Assembly: GCA_028716225.1 (NCBI GenBank)
Contig: JAQUQE010000001.1
Span: 219,407-283,406, forward strand
Direction: 5' to 3'
Length of the DNA stretch: 64,000 nt
From: Dehalococcoidales bacterium
GTDB taxonomy: Bacteria > Chloroflexota > Dehalococcoidia > Dehalococcoidales > UBA5760
In this document: one piece after another, positions 61,757 to 64,000 of the stretch
Numbering within the stretch: position 1 is the first letter of the stretch
Layout: each line of letters starts with the position of its first letter
Translations under genes and position numbers: made by a program
The notes under the pieces: generated by a model
What the model saw: only the letters and a program-made list of their open reading frames with translations
Database searches by the model: none
Told to the model about the DNA's origin: nothing

Positions 61757-62920
61757 TCAGAGGAGGGAGGGGATATCCTTAAAGGCATCAGCGAGGTCGC
61801 TGTGCTCGATCTCTATTCCTTCCCTCTTTCTCCTGATGGTAGCAATGAGGTCAATAGTCTGGGTAAAGTAGTCAACAATTTTCTTCATCCCGCTGAACTC
61901 GGAGAGAATTACCGTAACATTCAGTGAGCCTTTCTCCCTGGGGTAATCACCGGTTCGAATAATGGCCTCCGGTGCGATACGCTTCATATGAGTACCGATA
62001 TCCTTCACCAGACTCATATCCATATCCTTAGCCGGTGCCGAGATCAGGTATAACCCCCTGCCGGCATCCGCCGGATTGCATCTTACCGATAACTCGCTGA
62101 TAGCATTATTTATCAACTGAACCCCCTTCTGCCCTTCCGCCATCTTATCCCGAAAATCGAAGAGGTTTTTCATTCTTCCCGGCTGGGATCTACTGTAGCC
62201 TATTACAGTCCAGCCAGCCAGAGTCTGTATTATATCACCGGCATCGAGTATCCGGGAACCGATATACTGAGGCCTGGTTTCTTCGCCGGCGCAGAGAAGA
62301 TTATAGAACGGCTCCGCTATCAACGAGTTAATCTTGGACAGGTTGCCTCTGATCGAGTAGTTTTTGCTAATGTACCTCTGATTATCAACAACGAATACGG
62401 CATCAGCCACCAGATAGGCAGATTTGAGACAGGTAGCAGCATTATAAATAGTCCTCCCTTCGGTTTCCTCCTCGTGCTGAAAGGGAAGGACTATCAGGTT
62501 ATAGAGTGGTTTTTCAACGTAGCGCTCTTTCAGTTTCTGTGTTATCGTGGCTATTGCCCCGGAGCCGGTACCGCCGGCAGCTCCGGCAATGAGCAGGAAG
62601 GCATCTGTTTCAGCAAATTGCGGCGTTTCCTTGAGGGCATCAATAATTTTGTCGCCATCATCTCGAGCAACCTCGGCACCCAGCTCGTTAATCTTACCCA
62701 CACCGTGCCCGCCGGTCTTATTACCGCCAATAAGCACCCGGTGCTGATAATCAGGCCTGATGGTAACCAATCCGCTTAAATCAGCCACATCGGTGTTAAC
62801 CGCAAACACACCGGTGATGATATTAATCTTGCGCTCCAAACGAGCCTTTATACCCAACCGGGCAAACTCATCGGCAATCCTGCCGCCGCACTGTCCGAAA
62901 CCGATAACCAGTAATTTCAT
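61757..62920 (-). CDS. FtsZ/tubulin-like GTPase, paralogue 2
   Basis: A 387-residue close paralogue of the protein at 58158; most positions agree by eye in the GTPase half. It keeps MKLLVIGFGQCGG, GGTGSG, the LDAGD catalytic loop and the C-terminal tail KDIPSLL. Differences cluster in the C-terminal domain and in surface loops, as expected for subunits that interact or have split roles. Two paralogues so close together suggest a hetero-polymer or two related filaments. It is separately promoted, on the same strand as paralogue 1, with the two coiled-coil genes in between. Confidence 0.86.
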   Translation of the reverse strand: MKLLVIGFGQCGGRIADEFARLGIKARLERKINIITGVFAVNTDVADLSGLVTIRPDYQHRVLIGGNKTGGHGVGKINELGAEVARDDGDKIIDALKETPQFAETDAFLLIAGAAGGTGSGAIATITQKLKERYVEKPLYNLIVLPFQHEEETEGRTIYNAATCLKSAYLVADAVFVVDNQRYISKNYSIRGNLSKINSLIAEPFYNLLCAGEETRPQYIGSRILDAGDIIQTLAGWTVIGYSRSQPGRMKNLFDFRDKMAEGQKGVQLINNAISELSVRCNPADAGRGLYLISAPAKDMDMSLVKDIGTHMKRIAPEAIIRTGDYPREKGSLNVTVILSEFSGMKKIVDYFTQTIDLIATIRRKREGIEIEHSDLADAFKDIPSLL

Positions 62921-62955
62921 TTTCGCTACTCTTCCAATATAGAAACAGGTTTTCT

Positions 62956-62986
62956 ATTTTAGACATACCGGGGGTAATGATGTCAA
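62956..62986 (-). promoter_or_regulatory. Promoter of tubulin-like gene 2
   Basis: On the minus strand TTGACA (62986-62981) and TAAAAT (62961-62956), spacer 19. The same boxes as paralogue 1, with one base more between them; start near 62949. Confidence 0.6.
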
Positions 62987-63017
62987 TTTAGAGACGGTTT
63001 AACAACCATATTAACAA

Positions 63018-64000
<983 letters not shown>

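Overview
The window reads as a chromosomal segment from a member of the Chloroflexota, most likely Dehalococcoidia (inference from gene content and protein style; no database search was possible). Pointers are an archaeal-type phosphoglycerate mutase (ApgM), lysine synthesis through LL-diaminopimelate aminotransferase, an EF-Tu carrying a four-cysteine loop, FtsZ/tubulin-like paralogues and SipW/TasA-type surface proteins. Coding is dense on both strands. I see no phage, insertion sequence or CRISPR array.

Layout. 1-6.5 kb: the end of pgk, then apgM, tpiA, miaA, dapF, dapL and hflX on the plus strand. 6.5-11.6 kb: a gene-poor stretch with a transglutaminase-like protein, five scattered tRNA genes, a chagasin-like lipoprotein and a small membrane protein. 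11.6-16.4 kb: tRNA-Thr, tuf, rpmG, secE, nusG, rplK, rplA, rplJ and rplL, with an attenuator-like terminator before rplJ. 16.4-26.9 kb: small membrane proteins, a SemiSWEET, a ComM-like ATPase, uvrA, an HD protein, sbcC and a DUF3096-like peptide. 27-34.3 kb (minus): ppsA, dgt, a transglutaminase-like lipoprotein, dnaG and rpoD packed as one operon. 34.4-37.5 kb: a bifunctional-nuclease-like gene, rpsP-khpA, endonuclease V and prfB with its programmed +1 frameshift. 37.5-41.3 kb: three exported or lipid-anchored proteins. 41.6-51.2 kb: a ribbon-helix-helix gene, a PAS histidine kinase and OmpR-type regulator, then a surface-protein operon. 51.2-58 kb (minus): serS, lysS, recO, recR, ybaB, dnaX. 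58-63 kb: two tubulin/FtsZ-like paralogues flanking two coiled-coil genes. The window ends inside gap (minus).

Two loci are the best candidates for undescribed systems. The first (42-51 kb) joins a PhoR/PhoP-like two-component pair, a helically phased array of TTAACC sites, a pseudo-receiver, a SipW-type signal peptidase and three proteins with SipW-type signal peptides: two TasA/CalY-like and one with about 12 propeller-like repeats. A membrane-anchored protein with a CARDB-like domain follows. I infer a regulated extracellular fibre or matrix system. The second (58-63 kb) is tubulin / coiled-coil / coiled-coil / tubulin. Both tubulins keep the GTP-binding and catalytic loops and end in the same DIPSLL tail, which recalls the FtsZ C-terminal docking peptide.

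Other points: several genes look leaderless (endonuclease V, the ribbon-helix-helix gene, the pseudo-receiver, perhaps dnaX); hflX has no ATG/GTG/TTG start; L7/L12 carries a charged N-terminal extension. Promoters are mostly TTGACA-17/18-TATAAT/TAAAAT, so a standard housekeeping sigma factor is expected.
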